NCBI GenBank assembly: GCA_030620095.1 | Contig: JAUTXW010000357.1 | Location: 62,001-126,000, forward strand | Length of the DNA stretch: 64,000 nucleotides | Direction: 5' to 3' | From: Kuschelorhynchus macadamiae | Lineage: Eukaryota; Arthropoda; Insecta; Coleoptera; Curculionidae | The notes under the pieces: model-generated | Databases searched by the model: none | Seen by the model: the letters and a program-made list of their open reading frames with translations, nothing else | What the model was told of the DNA's origin: nothing | Translations under genes and position numbers: made by a program | In this document: positions 43,880 to 54,876 of the stretch, one piece after another | How positions within the stretch are numbered: the stretch's first letter is position 1 | How the letters are laid out: each line of letters opens with the position of its first letter

Positions 43880-46605
43880 CGAACTTAATTCATAATGATA
43901 ACCCCTCAGTTGAGAAAATTTTTGTATTAGTTAAATGTAGGTTTAAGGACATCATTATTGGAGGCTTGTATATACCTCCCAGTAGTGATGTTGGTAAATA
44001 CGTAGCACACTGCACAACTGTGGAGTCGTTGCGTCAGGAATATCCAGACACTAAGCTGCTCGTTTTCGGAGATTACAATCTACCAGAAGCCACATGGTAT
44101 AACGATAACTTAGGGACTCTAGTTAATTGTCCAGTGGGCTCTTCGGCTGTCCACGTAAGTGAATCATTTGGGTTCCTTAATTTATTCCAAAATGTCACCA
44201 TACCTAACAAACGTAATGTATACCTTGATTTAATTTTTAGCAGTTTTGAATCTTTAGATGTGCGTACATCAGTAGATGCTGTACTCCCAGATAGTCTTCA
44301 TCATTCTGCCTATGAATTTGTTATAGAAATTGTTCCTTGTAATAATATATTGAAGCAGGATGAAGAGTACTGGGACTTTAGGCAAGCTGATTTTATAGGT
44401 TTAAATGGTTTCTTTGCATCGGTGGATTGGGATGGTATGATAAATCACTCTTCTGATGCCAATGCCGCGACAAACACCTTTTACGACATTGTTAATCAGG
44501 GGATCCAACTGTTTGTACCGCGCAGACGATTTGTTTCAAGCAATTTTCCAAAGTGGTACTCTACAGAGTTAAAAAAATGCATTGTTGATAAAAAGAGGGT
44601 ACATAAATTATATAAAGAATCAGGCTTATACCACCATTATTTACACTTCTCCGAGTTAAGAACAACATGTAAAAACCTCACTACTCTATGTTATGCCCAG
44701 CATCTTGCGAGAGTTGATGCTGACATAAATACCAATCCGCGCAATTTCTGGTCATTTGTAAATCAAAATCGTTCATCATTTAGTTTGCCATCTACAATGT
44801 TTTTGGATGATGTGGGGATTTCAGGGGGTGTAGACATAGCTAATGCTTTTGCAGCATATTTCTCAACTGTTTTTGCTAACCAGAACACTCCTGTACCCGA
44901 TTATATATCAAATCCTCATGTTAACATAAACTATCGATTGTTTTCAGTATCTGAGATTTTTGAGCAGATCAATGGATTGCCTGATAAATTATCTTCGGGA
45001 ACGGATGGGATTGCGAACTATCTGCTGAAACGTTGCGTCTGCACCTTGTCTCAGGCTCTCACTATGCTTTTTAATGTTTCATTAAAGTTTGGTCAATTCC
45101 CGGATACATTTAAAGAGGGTTTTCTGGTCCCAATCCACAAAACCGGTGATAAGGAAACTATTAAGAATTATCGTAGTGTCTGTATCCAATCTAGTATTCC
45201 TAAGTTATTTGATGCACTCATGTATGGGCAGCTTTCGTGGTTATGTAGAGAATTAATCTCAAATTACCAACATGGTTTTGTGTTGGGCAGATCTACGGTC
45301 ACCAATTTGGCTGTCTATCAGTCGCGTCTGCTGAGCGCCTTGGAGAGGAATGTTCAGGTAGATTCTATCTACACGGATTTCTCCAAGGCGTTTGACAGAG
45401 TTAATCACAAGCTACTATTGGCTAAGATTTCAGCTTTGGTTTTCGGTGAACATCTTGTTCAATGGATCGAGAGTTATTTGCAAGGGCGGACGTACAGGGT
45501 CAGAGTTGGTGGCTTCAGGTCTAACCCAATCGCAGCCGTCTCGGGGGTGCCTCAAGGCACACACTGCTCTCCCTTATTGTTTAACCTTTTTGTTAATGAC
45601 GTTTATAATTCTATACTGCTTTCTGATTTTTTGATGTTCGCTGACGATCTTAAAATATTTAAAATGATTGAATCCATTGTCGATTCGGATGCCTTACAGT
45701 CGGACCTGGACCGATTTGTGGAGTGGTCGAGAGTAAACGGACTAGCTCTTAACACTGGTAAATGTAGTTACATTAGCTTTTTTAAAGGACAATTAAAATT
45801 CAATACATATTATAATATTGCTGGTGCACCTCTGGATAGAGTTAACACAGTGAAAGACCTTGGAGTGATTTTTGATTATCGTCTCTCATTCAGTGACTAT
45901 ATTAATTCAGTGACTGCTAAATCAAGCAAATTGATAGGTTTTATCCAGAGAACCAGCGGAGATTTGTCTGTTAATTCATTAAGACTAATTTATTGTACTC
46001 TAGTAAGATCTGTACTAGAATATGCGTCTGTGATATGGTCGCCAAATTATGAAGTTTATAAGTATAGTATAGAAAAAGTTCAAAAAAGATTTCTCAGGCT
46101 ATGTGCCTATAAATTAAATATTATCATTGTTGATCATAATTATAAACACATCCGTAGTATCCTTAAGTTAGATAAATTAACCAACAGAAGAACTGTTAAC
46201 GATGTGAGCCTATTGTTTAACCTCTTAAACGGCCGGGTGAGATGTCCAGCTCTTCTACGGCTGATTAACTTGCATGTACCATATAGATCGCTTAGAAGAA
46301 CTGAACTTTTTTATATTGAACACCATAATACCAATTTTGGTTTCCATTCACCTATTACAAGGGCAATGAGATTTGCGAATCAGCATGAAGAGCTTGACTT
46401 TTTTTCATCTGGCTTGAATTATGTAAAAAGAAAAGCCTTACATATTTTGAGTATGTCACTGTGATGTGATTGGCTCATCGCCACATAAAGCGGACTTTCT
46501 GTTTAAATAGATCTCAAATAGTTTCTAAGTAAACATAGATACATAGTACTTTTGTAATAAAATGGGATGTACCCGTAAAATTTGCAAATAAATAAATAAA
46601 TAAAC
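43880..46605 (+). mobile_element. LINE (Jockey/CR1-like), 5' truncated
   Basis: The element starts inside the endonuclease domain of ORF2, runs through a complete reverse transcriptase and ends with a 140-bp 3' UTR and a tail of AAATAAATAAATAAATAAA at about 46586-46604. ORF1 and the first part of ORF2 are missing, as expected from incomplete reverse transcription. The same tail and protein motifs are found in the decayed copy at 3.76-4.72 kb. The exact 5' junction was not determined. Confidence 0.93.
43966..46464 (+). CDS. LINE ORF2, endonuclease C-terminus plus reverse transcriptase
   Basis: An uninterrupted frame of 832 codons; the real coding frame extends a further 25 or so codons upstream (NDNPSVEKIFVLV...IIGGL) to the truncation point. 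It nicks chromosomal DNA and copies the element RNA at the nick. Visible: the endonuclease segment GGLYIPPSS, FGDYNLP with catalytic-site Asp/Asn, and a degenerate SLHHSAYEF where the SDH motif is expected. Then the linker, RT motifs SSGTDGIANYLLK, FLVPIHKTGDKETIKNYRSVC, YTDFSKAFDRVNHKLL, SGVPQGTHCSPLLFNLFVND, catalytic FADD at residues 558-561, LGVIFDYRLSF, and the C-terminal VLEYASVIWSPNY. The absence of stops in over 2.5 kb implies a young copy, although it is truncated and cannot act alone. Confidence 0.95.
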   Translation: MYIPPSSDVGKYVAHCTTVESLRQEYPDTKLLVFGDYNLPEATWYNDNLGTLVNCPVGSSAVHVSESFGFLNLFQNVTIPNKRNVYLDLIFSSFESLDVRTSVDAVLPDSLHHSAYEFVIEIVPCNNILKQDEEYWDFRQADFIGLNGFFASVDWDGMINHSSDANAATNTFYDIVNQGIQLFVPRRRFVSSNFPKWYSTELKKCIVDKKRVHKLYKESGLYHHYLHFSELRTTCKNLTTLCYAQHLARVDADINTNPRNFWSFVNQNRSSFSLPSTMFLDDVGISGGVDIANAFAAYFSTVFANQNTPVPDYISNPHVNINYRLFSVSEIFEQINGLPDKLSSGTDGIANYLLKRCVCTLSQALTMLFNVSLKFGQFPDTFKEGFLVPIHKTGDKETIKNYRSVCIQSSIPKLFDALMYGQLSWLCRELISNYQHGFVLGRSTVTNLAVYQSRLLSALERNVQVDSIYTDFSKAFDRVNHKLLLAKISALVFGEHLVQWIESYLQGRTYRVRVGGFRSNPIAAVSGVPQGTHCSPLLFNLFVNDVYNSILLSDFLMFADDLKIFKMIESIVDSDALQSDLDRFVEWSRVNGLALNTGKCSYISFFKGQLKFNTYYNIAGAPLDRVNTVKDLGVIFDYRLSFSDYINSVTAKSSKLIGFIQRTSGDLSVNSLRLIYCTLVRSVLEYASVIWSPNYEVYKYSIEKVQKRFLRLCAYKLNIIIVDHNYKHIRSILKLDKLTNRRTVNDVSLLFNLLNGRVRCPALLRLINLHVPYRSLRRTELFYIEHHNTNFGFHSPITRAMRFANQHEELDFFSSGLNYVKRKALHILSMSL

Positions 46606-47223
46606 ACAGATTTACCTTGAGGTTCACTACTAGTGGGAAATGTAACTTCAAAGGCGAAAATGCCGAGGGCGCTATGTTTGTTGAAATTCGCATAAGACAA
46701 ATTTTATTTTCTTTTTTTGTGCAAATTAGGGAAGGTACAAGATGGAAAATTAATTAAAGACAAATATTTGTAAATGTACGGGGTGACTTCGTATAAACTG
46801 GCACCCCTCGTAACTTTTTTATTTTTTGTCGTACAAAAGAAATAAAAATACTGACATTCAGAGGATTTTTTTTTACGTTGTAAATCTGCATTGTAATTCC
46901 CAGTAACCTTTCATATATACGAGGAACGACAAAAAATACAATTTTCTTTAAATTTCCTGTAAATTTTTGCCTAAAATGAAAGATCTTTTTTTTCTGATTC
47001 CAAATATATAATACAAGTTGACATTTGGTTTAGCCGTTTTCGAGTTATTTAAATTTAAAAATCAATTTTCATTATAGACTGTAAAATTACTAGCCATAAA
47101 ATAGCAGCTTTTTGAGCAGTTGGCTATGGAAATAAACAATATTAACAAATGTTTCTGAAATAACTTTGACATTTAAATCACTGTTAATAGAACTAAATCA
47201 ATTCTTTTTGATATATTTTTTAA

Positions 47224-48291
47224 ATGGTTTATTCTGTGGCAGAAAAACGAGAAATTGTTTGTTTGTATGCTGAAAATAATTATAATGCTTCTGCAACGCG
47301 ACGTGCTTACATGGCAAATCATCCCGATGGTCCGATTCCCTCAAGATCGACAATCCAGAATATTTTCACCAAATTTAGAACAACGTCAGATTTGCAAAGA
47401 AAGAAAAGGGAATTAAACAATAATACGGAAAATCACGGTTTAAATATTGCTTCGCATCACGTAGAAAATCCGAGTCAGTCACTGCGAACTACTTCCAAGG
47501 AAATGCGGGCCCGTTACGGAGTAAAAAGAACTTCACGTGAATATATTAGGAAGGTTTTAAAGAAATATAAATATCATACTGTTCAAAAATTAACTCAAAT
47601 GTATAAGAATCAACGACTCAATTTCTGCAACTTTATGTTAAATAGAATAAATAACGAGACACTTTTTTAAAAATATATTATGGACCGATGAGTCAAGCTT
47701 TTCAACTAGTGGATTACCAAATCGACAAAATTTTCGTCACTGGGCACAAGAAAATCCCCAAAATTTACAAGGGAAGTTGATTCAAGGTAGGAGAACAGTT
47801 AATGTGTGGTGCGGCCTGCTGAAGAATAGGGTAACAGGGCCCTATTTTTTCGAAGGAACATTAACTGGACCAATATATCAACAATTTCTGGAAACTCATC
47901 TGCAGGAAATGTTAGAAAACTTACCGTTAAGGCAGTAGGTATATGAACATAATTTTTCAACATGACCGTGCCCCACCACATGTGGTACGTGACGTGAAGA
48001 CTTTTTTGGATGAGAATAACAACGAGTGGATTGGAAGAAATGGAATTATTTCGTGGCCTTCAAATAGTCCAGATCTAACTCCCATGGATATTTTTTTGTG
48101 GGGGGTATATTAAAAACAAAATATATAAACGTGATCTGGACAACGTTGAAGATATAAAATATTTTATAACACAGGAAATAAGACATTTAAATGAAAGAAA
48201 TGGTCATTTTATAGAGAACACAATTAAGCACTTGCGAAACGTTTATCACGAATGTGTAGATAATCAGGGGGGAAATATTCATTCTGATTGA
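47224..48291 (+). pseudogene. Mariner-like DD40D transposase with N-terminal helix-turn-helix
   Basis: ATG at 47224. Residues 1-60 have YSVAEKREIVCLYAENNYNAS, RRAYMANHPDGPIPS and IQNIFTKFRTT, the DUF4817-like DNA-binding domain. Then VENPSQSLRTTSKEM, SREYIRKVLKKYKYH, and at 47670 a one-base slip in a T run. The next frame gives NILWTDESSFSTSG with the first catalytic Asp, RHWAQENPQ and VNVWCGLLKNRVTGPYFFEG; another slip follows, then NIIFQHDRAPPH with the second Asp, EWIGRNGIISWP, SPDLTPMDIFLWG with the third Asp 40 residues on, and KNKIYKRDLDNV to the TGA at 48289. Spacing is one residue shorter than in its relatives here. At least three frameshifts; inactive. Confidence 0.9.
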
Positions 48292-48431
48292 TTTGTTTTG
48301 TGTTATTTGGTTCATCTGTGTAGTTTGCAGTAAAATATATTGTTAATAAATTGTTGTTTACATTCAGTTTTTAATTCGCTGTTTTATTATAATGCCTAGG
48401 TATGCAGTAATTTGACATCTGACAGAACATA

Positions 48432-49937
48432 CACTGCCGGGCATAAAATTAGGGTCACCTTGTACTTTCAAATTAATTTAGAAATTTTTATTTTTTGTTG
48501 TTGTTTTTTTGTTGTAACATAGTTTCCTAACTTGTGCGATGATTTTGTCGTGATTGCTTAAATAAAAAAAAGTTTTTGTTGTTTTTTTTTTGAAGTTTAT
48601 AAAAAATAAGAAAAAATACAATTTCAATTTATGTGCTCTAAATGAAAACTACAATTTTTTTAAGAACTTCAGTAGCGAGTATTTCCTCCTCTGGCAGTGA
48701 TAACAGCTTGCAAACGACGAGGCATGCTTCGAATTAGATTTTGGATCACATCCTGCGGAATATTGTTCCATTCCTGCACCAATATGTCGCAAAGCTCTCT
48801 AGAATTTCCTGGGGCCGGCACATGTCTCCGTAAACGTCTCCCCATCTCATCCCAAACATGCTCAATGGCATTTAAGTCTGGGCTGCGAGGAGGCCAAACA
48901 AATCGCGTTATTCCAACCTCGTCAAGATAAGAAGTAACTAACCGAGCAGTGTGGGGCCGTGCATTGTCATGCATGAGGGTTGCGTCTTCACCAAGAATAA
49001 CCATAAACGGTACAACGTGGTCTTCTAAAACCTCTGTCAGGTACCTATGTGCGTTCAACGTCCCATTCTGGATAAAGACTAACTCCGTGCGAGCTTCAAA
49101 AGATATACCTCCCCACGCTCGGCAATACACGCTTGAGCATATCTCTCGCCTTGTCGTCGCCACACTCTTACACGTCTATCTGAGCCTGTCAGACAAAATC
49201 GCGATTCATCGGAAAACAACACGCGACTCCAATCCTCTATTGTCCAAGCCAAATGTTCTCTTGCAAAATTCAATCTTGCAATCCGGTGTTCACGAGAAAG
49301 CGGCGGGCCAGTAGCTCTAGTTCGAGAAGATAATCCAGCAGCATGAAGTCGCCTCCTAACCGTCCACTCACTTATGTTTACATTTCTCACTTCTTGAAGA
49401 TGATTTCGAAGGGAAACTGCCGTGACCGTTCGAATTAGAAATGACAAAGCGGTCATCTCTAGCCGTTGTACTCCTTCCTCGTCCTGAACCAGGTCTTCGA
49501 GTGAGGAAACCAGTCTGTTCGTACCGTTGAAATACTCGTTGCACACTAGAAAGACTTACACCAACATTTCTCGCAGTTTCACGCTGACCGCGGCCATCTT
49601 CTATAGCCGCCACAATTCGCGCCGCAACAACAGGATTTATGGCCATTTCAATACGCTTACTGCAATAGCAATACTATACAAACAATTTGCAATAGACAGA
49701 TAAAGCCACTGAAACGAAAAGTATGCTGTTAATGATTTTTATGAATTTCGGTCAAGGACCCTTTTTTTTCCAAACGCCTATCAAAACAACAAACATTTTT
49801 TTTTATTCAAGCAATCACGACAAAATCATCACAAAAAGTTAGGAAACTATGTTACAACAAAAAAACAACAACAAAAAATAAAAATTATTAAATTAATTTT
49901 AAAGTACAGGGTGACCCTAATTTTATGCCCGGCAGTG
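48432..49937 (-). mobile_element. Tc1 element, full length, nested
   Basis: 1506 bp with ends CACTGCCGGGCATAAAATTA and its complement, flanked by TA (48430-48431 and 49938-49939). Inverted arms of about 145-160 bp (48432-48592 and 49780-49937) differ by a few substitutions and short indels. The transposase gene is on the minus strand. It interrupts the right arm of the 46.8-50.3 kb element. Confidence 0.96.
48669..49646 (-). pseudogene. Tc1 (DD34E) transposase, two frameshifts
   Basis: ATG at 49646. The first frame carries the helix-turn-helix GQRETARNVGVSLSSVQRVF and the AT-hook-like RRPGSGRGR. Near 49440 the frame shifts to LIRTVTAVSLRNHLQEVRN, EWTVRRRLHAAGL, VLFSDESRF with the first catalytic Asp, and VRVWRRQGERY. 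Near 49110 it shifts again to WGGISFEARTELVFIQNG, THDNARPH-type segment MHDNARPHTARL with the second Asp and VWPPRSPDLNAIEHVWD with Glu 34 residues on, ending GGNTRY. The length of about 325 codons is normal for Tc1. The two indels inactivate this copy, although the arms are well preserved. Confidence 0.95.
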
Positions 49938-50309
49938 TATGTTTATATTGTTTATTTCCATAGCCAACTGCTCAAAAAGCTGATATTTTATAGCCAGTAA
50001 TTTTACAGTCTATAATGATGATTTTTAAACTTAAATAACTCGAAAACGGCTAAACCAAATGTCAACTTATATTATATATTTGGGATCAGAAAAAAAAGAT
50101 CTTTCATTGTAGGCAAAAATTTACGGGGCATTCCATTAAAAAAAAATGTACTTTTTGTCGTTCCTCGTATATATGAAAAGTTACTAGGAATTACGATGCA
50201 GATTTATAACGTAAAAATATCCTCTGTATGTCAGTATTTTTATCTTTTTTGTACGACAAAAAATACAAAAGTTACGGGGGGTGCCAGTTTATATGAAGTC
50301 ACCCGGTAC

Positions 50310-51445
50310 AGTTTCTAAAACTCTTGGATCATAATCTGCGGAAAAATTAAATTTTTTTCCTAACCTAAAAAAGTTCAAATTATACTTTTTTTCAATAAAA
50401 AAAGCCATATTAAACGAAAAAATTTCAGGCGCAAATAACTTCCTACCAGGAGTAGCCGAGAAGGTACATTTTTAAGTTCCTTATGTTAGAGCGTATATGT
50501 CCGGTGATTTAGTTGTTTATTTTTTTCGCAGGCAGACATCTTTACTTTGATATGAACTTGAATGTTCAATCTGTTCATTTTTTATGCCGTGTTCCTTGTT
50601 TGATATATTAATAAAATAGCAAAATATATTTTCTTTCTCTTTTCACCACGTGAATGGATGTTAGAAAGAGCATTTTGTGGAATAAACGTCGAAAAAATGT
50701 CTGCTATAGTCCCACATTCTGACCTACTTAAGGAATAAATTCCCTTTAACCTCGAGAGACATAATTACTAAGGGACCTTTTTTTGACTTCCAAGCGACCG
50801 TTGTTTTATTCTCTAAATAGGGAAAAAGACAGGAAATCGTCGGATATTTTGACCAATATTAAATTGGTCGAAGGCTTTGTTGCAAGTCAAATTGACCACA
50901 TTTTGACTAAAAATGTTCGTTGGGCTCCCTCATTAACAAACAATTCGCTCGCAACATGTTTTCACACAAAATCCCATACTAAATAAAGATAAACATCCCC
51001 AATCCCCAAACTCCGTCCCCCGAAAATGTATGTAAAATAGCCCCAAAATATGCACACTTCATTCCTCCATACACTGTTTCTCGCAGGTTTGACTTCATTG
51101 TGTTACATATTTAATAATTCGCAGACCGGAATAGCATTTCGTTTTTCAGACGGCATCACAACAGAAAGAGACTGAAAAAACCCCGGTCGAGGGATGAAGC
51201 GTCCCTTATAAATCACAACCTCGGAACATTTGCTGGAATTTTTATTTGCTGTTCACGTCTAACAACGGCGGGCGTAAATCTTCTATCCGTTTTTTATCTT
51301 GCTCTTCGTCGTAATAATATGTCTAGGCTCAGGAATATAATAGGATTTTTTTTTTATAAATGCCTATAAGTAAACTGGTTCGAGAATGATTGTTTAAGGG
51401 CTTCTAAACGACTACGAAAATCCATCCAAAAAATAATCCAGGAAA
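50310..51445. other. Non-coding stretch
   Basis: No gene, repeat or element end supported. The frame 50783-50986 has no known motif. Confidence 0.4.
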
Positions 51446-52055
51446 TTGGTTGGTATCTACTTGCTTATTTTAAATGGAACACCCTGCATTTTATGATATT
51501 TTTGGATTCTACGGAGAATTTTAATGCTATTTTATGTAGCATGTCCTATACCTAGGTTCAAGCGTTCTTAAGATATTTGACCTTGAACCGAAAATGAGCC
51601 TTCGGGGTACCAAATTTTAAAATCTCATATTTTTGTAAGTTTTGAAGATATAATCTTCATATTTTCCAGACGATCGGTAAATAATCTTAGGTTTCTATTT
51701 TTTTATTGAATTTGTCTATTTTTATACAGGGTGTCCTAAATTCAGCGGCAAACATTCACATTTTCAAAGCCGCTAAAGTCCGTTTTCTTAAATGGGACAC
51801 CTTATAACTTTATGCACTATCAAATGTAGAATTTAATTTTCTATCGAACTGTATTAAGGTTCCCTATACCTATTCGTAACCATTTTCGAAATAATTGGGT
51901 TTTATAAAAATATCGTATGTATTTGCTTAAATGTTTACATGTTCCAATGGTGAGACATGGAAAAACAATTGAGATCCAATATCCAATATGACAGATGATT
52001 AGTATGCGTTATTTATCGAAAGCTGTCAGTGATAAACTAAATCTTCTAAATCGAA

Positions 52056-53044
52056 ATGGAAGAATACTCAAACGCTGATATTCTCAATCTATTTTATATT
52101 CATGGAGAATGTTATAAAATTTTGGAGAGAACGTGTAGCGTGATTTGCCGCTAATGAACAAGTCAAAATTCAAGAGGATTGAAACGAACTTTTTGCGTTT
52201 TGGCAAGGTTAAAGTTACAAAAAATGCCGAGGATAACGTAATAAACACATTAGCTTATTTCCACGCAAACCCACAAAGTTCAATACCGTCTGCAGAAAAC
52301 GATTTGGGAATTTCTTCTTCATTTGTCCAAAGAATCTTGAGCCAACATCATATGCACCCTTATTCCTTCCAAAACGTGCAAGCCTCGAGACCTGGTGATG
52401 ACGTCCGACGAGTAGAATTTTGCGAATTCGTGTTTTTGAAAATTCAAGAGGACCCTCAATTCCTTTCAAAAATATTTTGGACCGATGAAGCGAAATTTTC
52501 TAGAGAAGGAATAACAAATAGAAGAAACGAACATTTCTGGGCAAGAGAGGTTTAGCTTCAATGTTTTCGGTATAGTATTAAATGATTAGGTGCGGTACTG
52601 TATTTATGAAGACAATTTAAACAGTGATAAGTATTTGGAAATTCTACGAGGGACGGTTTCTGAATTTATAGAAGAAATTCCTATTGGTGAGCTGCAAAAT
52701 TATTGGTGTCAATTAGATGGGGCACCAGCACATAATTCCGCTGCAGTTTCTCCCTCCAATTATCTCGAATTTTTGAAGATCGCTGGATTGGTCCCAATAA
52801 CCCTTGGAGATGGCCCCCGCGATCGCCTGATTTAACACCCCTAGACTTTTATTTATGGGGATTTATCAAAGGTAAGGTCTATGCTTTCCCAGTAAATAAC
52901 CAACAAGATTTACTGGACAGGATACAGGAAACAGCTTTTGCCGAATTAGAAAACGGACAAATTCAACGGGCCACAACAACTGTACAAAGAAGAATTGAAA
53001 TATGTCTTCAAATGAACGGACAGCATATAGAACATTTGTTATAA
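52056..53044 (+). pseudogene. Mariner-like DD41D-type transposase, N-terminal domain disrupted
   Basis: ATG at 52056: EEYSNADILNLFYIHGECY, the start of the DUF4817-like DNA-binding domain. A 19-base deletion near 52135 (relative to the inverted copy at 53184-53356) shifts the frame. Then MNKSKFKRIETNFLRFGKV, AYFHANPQSSIPSAENDLGIS, VQRILSQHHMHPYSFQNVQ, SKIFWTDEAKFSREG with the first catalytic Asp, and a stop at 52553. Beyond, YWCQLDGAPAHN carries the second Asp and, after a frameshift, RWPPRSPDL-like sequence and PLDFYLWGFIKGKVY the third Asp. The C-terminus RRIEICLQMNGQHIEHLL ends at the TAA 53042. Inactive. Confidence 0.9.
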
Positions 53045-53183
53045 TTCAATTTTATTATTTTATTTATTTATTGTTGATTGTTAGATTGTTATAATTTTTA
53101 AGTTCACTAAAACAAGTTTAGAACAGTCTCGAATTTAGTACATATGGTTAAAAATAATGTAAACAACTTATTACATTTTTTAT

Positions 53184-53356
53184 AACTTTAACATTTCCGA
53201 AACGAAAAAATTTCGTTTCAATCCTCTTCAATTTTCTCTTGTTCATTGGCGATAAATGAGGATGTTTTTCATTAAAAACATGGCACGTTCTCTCCAATAT
53301 TTTGTAACATTTTCTGAGAATATAAAATAAATTGAGAATATCAGCTTTTGAGTGTT
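53184..53356 (-). repeat. Inverted copy of the transposase 5' coding region
   Basis: On the minus strand this reads in one open frame HSKADILNLFYILRKC, YKILERTCHVFNEKH, LSPMNKRKLKRIETKF and FRFGNVKV. It duplicates 52063-52217 in inverted orientation but retains the 19 bases missing from the forward gene, so the DNA-binding domain is intact only in the arm. It lies inside the right inverted arm of the 51.45-53.94 kb element. Confidence 0.9.
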
Positions 53357-54039
53357 ATTTAATTTTAATTTAAAAGTTTCAAATCAGCTGTCATGTTGAA
53401 TAGAAAAGCACAACAATTGTTTTTCCATGGCTTACTACGGGAAAGTGTAAGCATTTAGCAAATACATATGATAGTTTAATAAAAACCTGATTATTTCGAA
53501 AATGGTTACGAATAGGTATAGGGAACCTTAATACAGTTCGATAGAAAATTAAATTCTACATTTGATAGTGCATAAAGTTATAGGGTGTCCTATTTAAGAA
53601 AACGGACTTTAGCGGCTTTAAAAATGTGAATGTTTGCCGCTGAATTTAGGACACCCTGTATAAAAATAGACAAATTCAATAAAAAAAATAGAAACCTAAG
53701 ATTATTTACCGATCGTCTGCAAAATATGAAGATTATATCTTCAAAACTTACAAAAATATGAGATTTTAAAATTTGGTACCCCGAAGGCTCATTTTTGGTT
53801 CAAGGTCAAGTATCTTAAGAACGCTTGAACCTAGGTATAGGACATGCTACATAAAATAGCATTAAAATTCTCCGTAGAATCCAAAAATGTCATAAAATAC
53901 AGGGTGTTCCTTTTAAAATAAGCAAGTTGATACAAAATATTTCAAAAAAAGAAGTACCCCTCGACCTTACCTTAATCCCAAAATTTGAAATTTTTATCTA
54001 AATGGCATCATCAAAAACTTTTAATGAACGGGTTGCGTG

Positions 54040-54560
<521 letters not shown>

Positions 54561-54876
54561 AGTTTTTGGCTAGTCTTTATATTTCATGTTTGTGGGAATC
54601 TTTTTATTGTTAGAAAAACTGTAGATTTTTTAATTTTTTTCTCTGGATGTAAAGCATTAAATAATTTACAAACTTCTTGAAAGCTTTTTATTTTATCATC
54701 GTAACCACAACAGATTAATCTTTAATCCGTTCAGCTTTACTTAACCAAAAACCATTTTATCTTAATAACGATTTAAGTAACTTTCAAAATGTTATGACAG
54801 ATGGTTGACAACAATAATAATTGTTGATTAGCTATTTCCAAAAAGCCACTTTATATTATATACTTCATGGTTCTAA
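54561..54876. other. Spacer between the inverted monomer and the array
   Basis: AT-rich, no gene. Contains no satellite units that I can align. Confidence 0.4.

Larger units (their letters stand above)
46779..50306. mobile_element. Mariner-like element with nested Tc1 in its right arm
   Basis: Ends CGGGGTGACTTC / GAAGTCACCCGG flanked by TA (46777-46778 and 50307-50308). The arms 46779-47141 and 49941-50306 are inverted and continue, with lower similarity, to about 47180 across the Tc1 insertion. Internal boundary: TA-CGGGGCATTCC at 50122 on the right, mirrored by a degraded CCTG-TA ending 46961 on the left, so outer modules are 181 and 183 bp. The Tc1 (48432-49937) inserted at a TA within the right arm, so it is younger. 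Confidence 0.9.
51452..53935. mobile_element. Mariner-like element with multi-layered inverted arms
   Basis: Inverted similarity runs from GGTATCTACTTGC (51452) and its complement near 53935 inward to the transposase gene. Layers from outside: an outer strip of about 35 bp ending GGAACACCCTG (51486) / CAGGGTGTTCC (53900); a 236-bp layer to TA at 51725-51726 / 53653; a 77-bp layer bounded by TA-CAGGGTGTCCTAAATTC (51727) and GGGACACCTTA-TA (about 51804), mirrored at about 53577-53652; then an inner layer that continues into coding sequence. Target duplication: TA at 53898-53899, CA at 51487-51488 (degraded) if the 51489-53897 block is taken as the element. The true outer limit is uncertain. Confidence 0.8.

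Noticed and set aside
48697..49314. Plus-strand frames in the nested Tc1
   Set aside because: Antisense of the Tc1 transposase.
50783..50986. 67-codon frame as a gene
   Set aside because: No motif, atypical context, length expected by chance in this much sequence.
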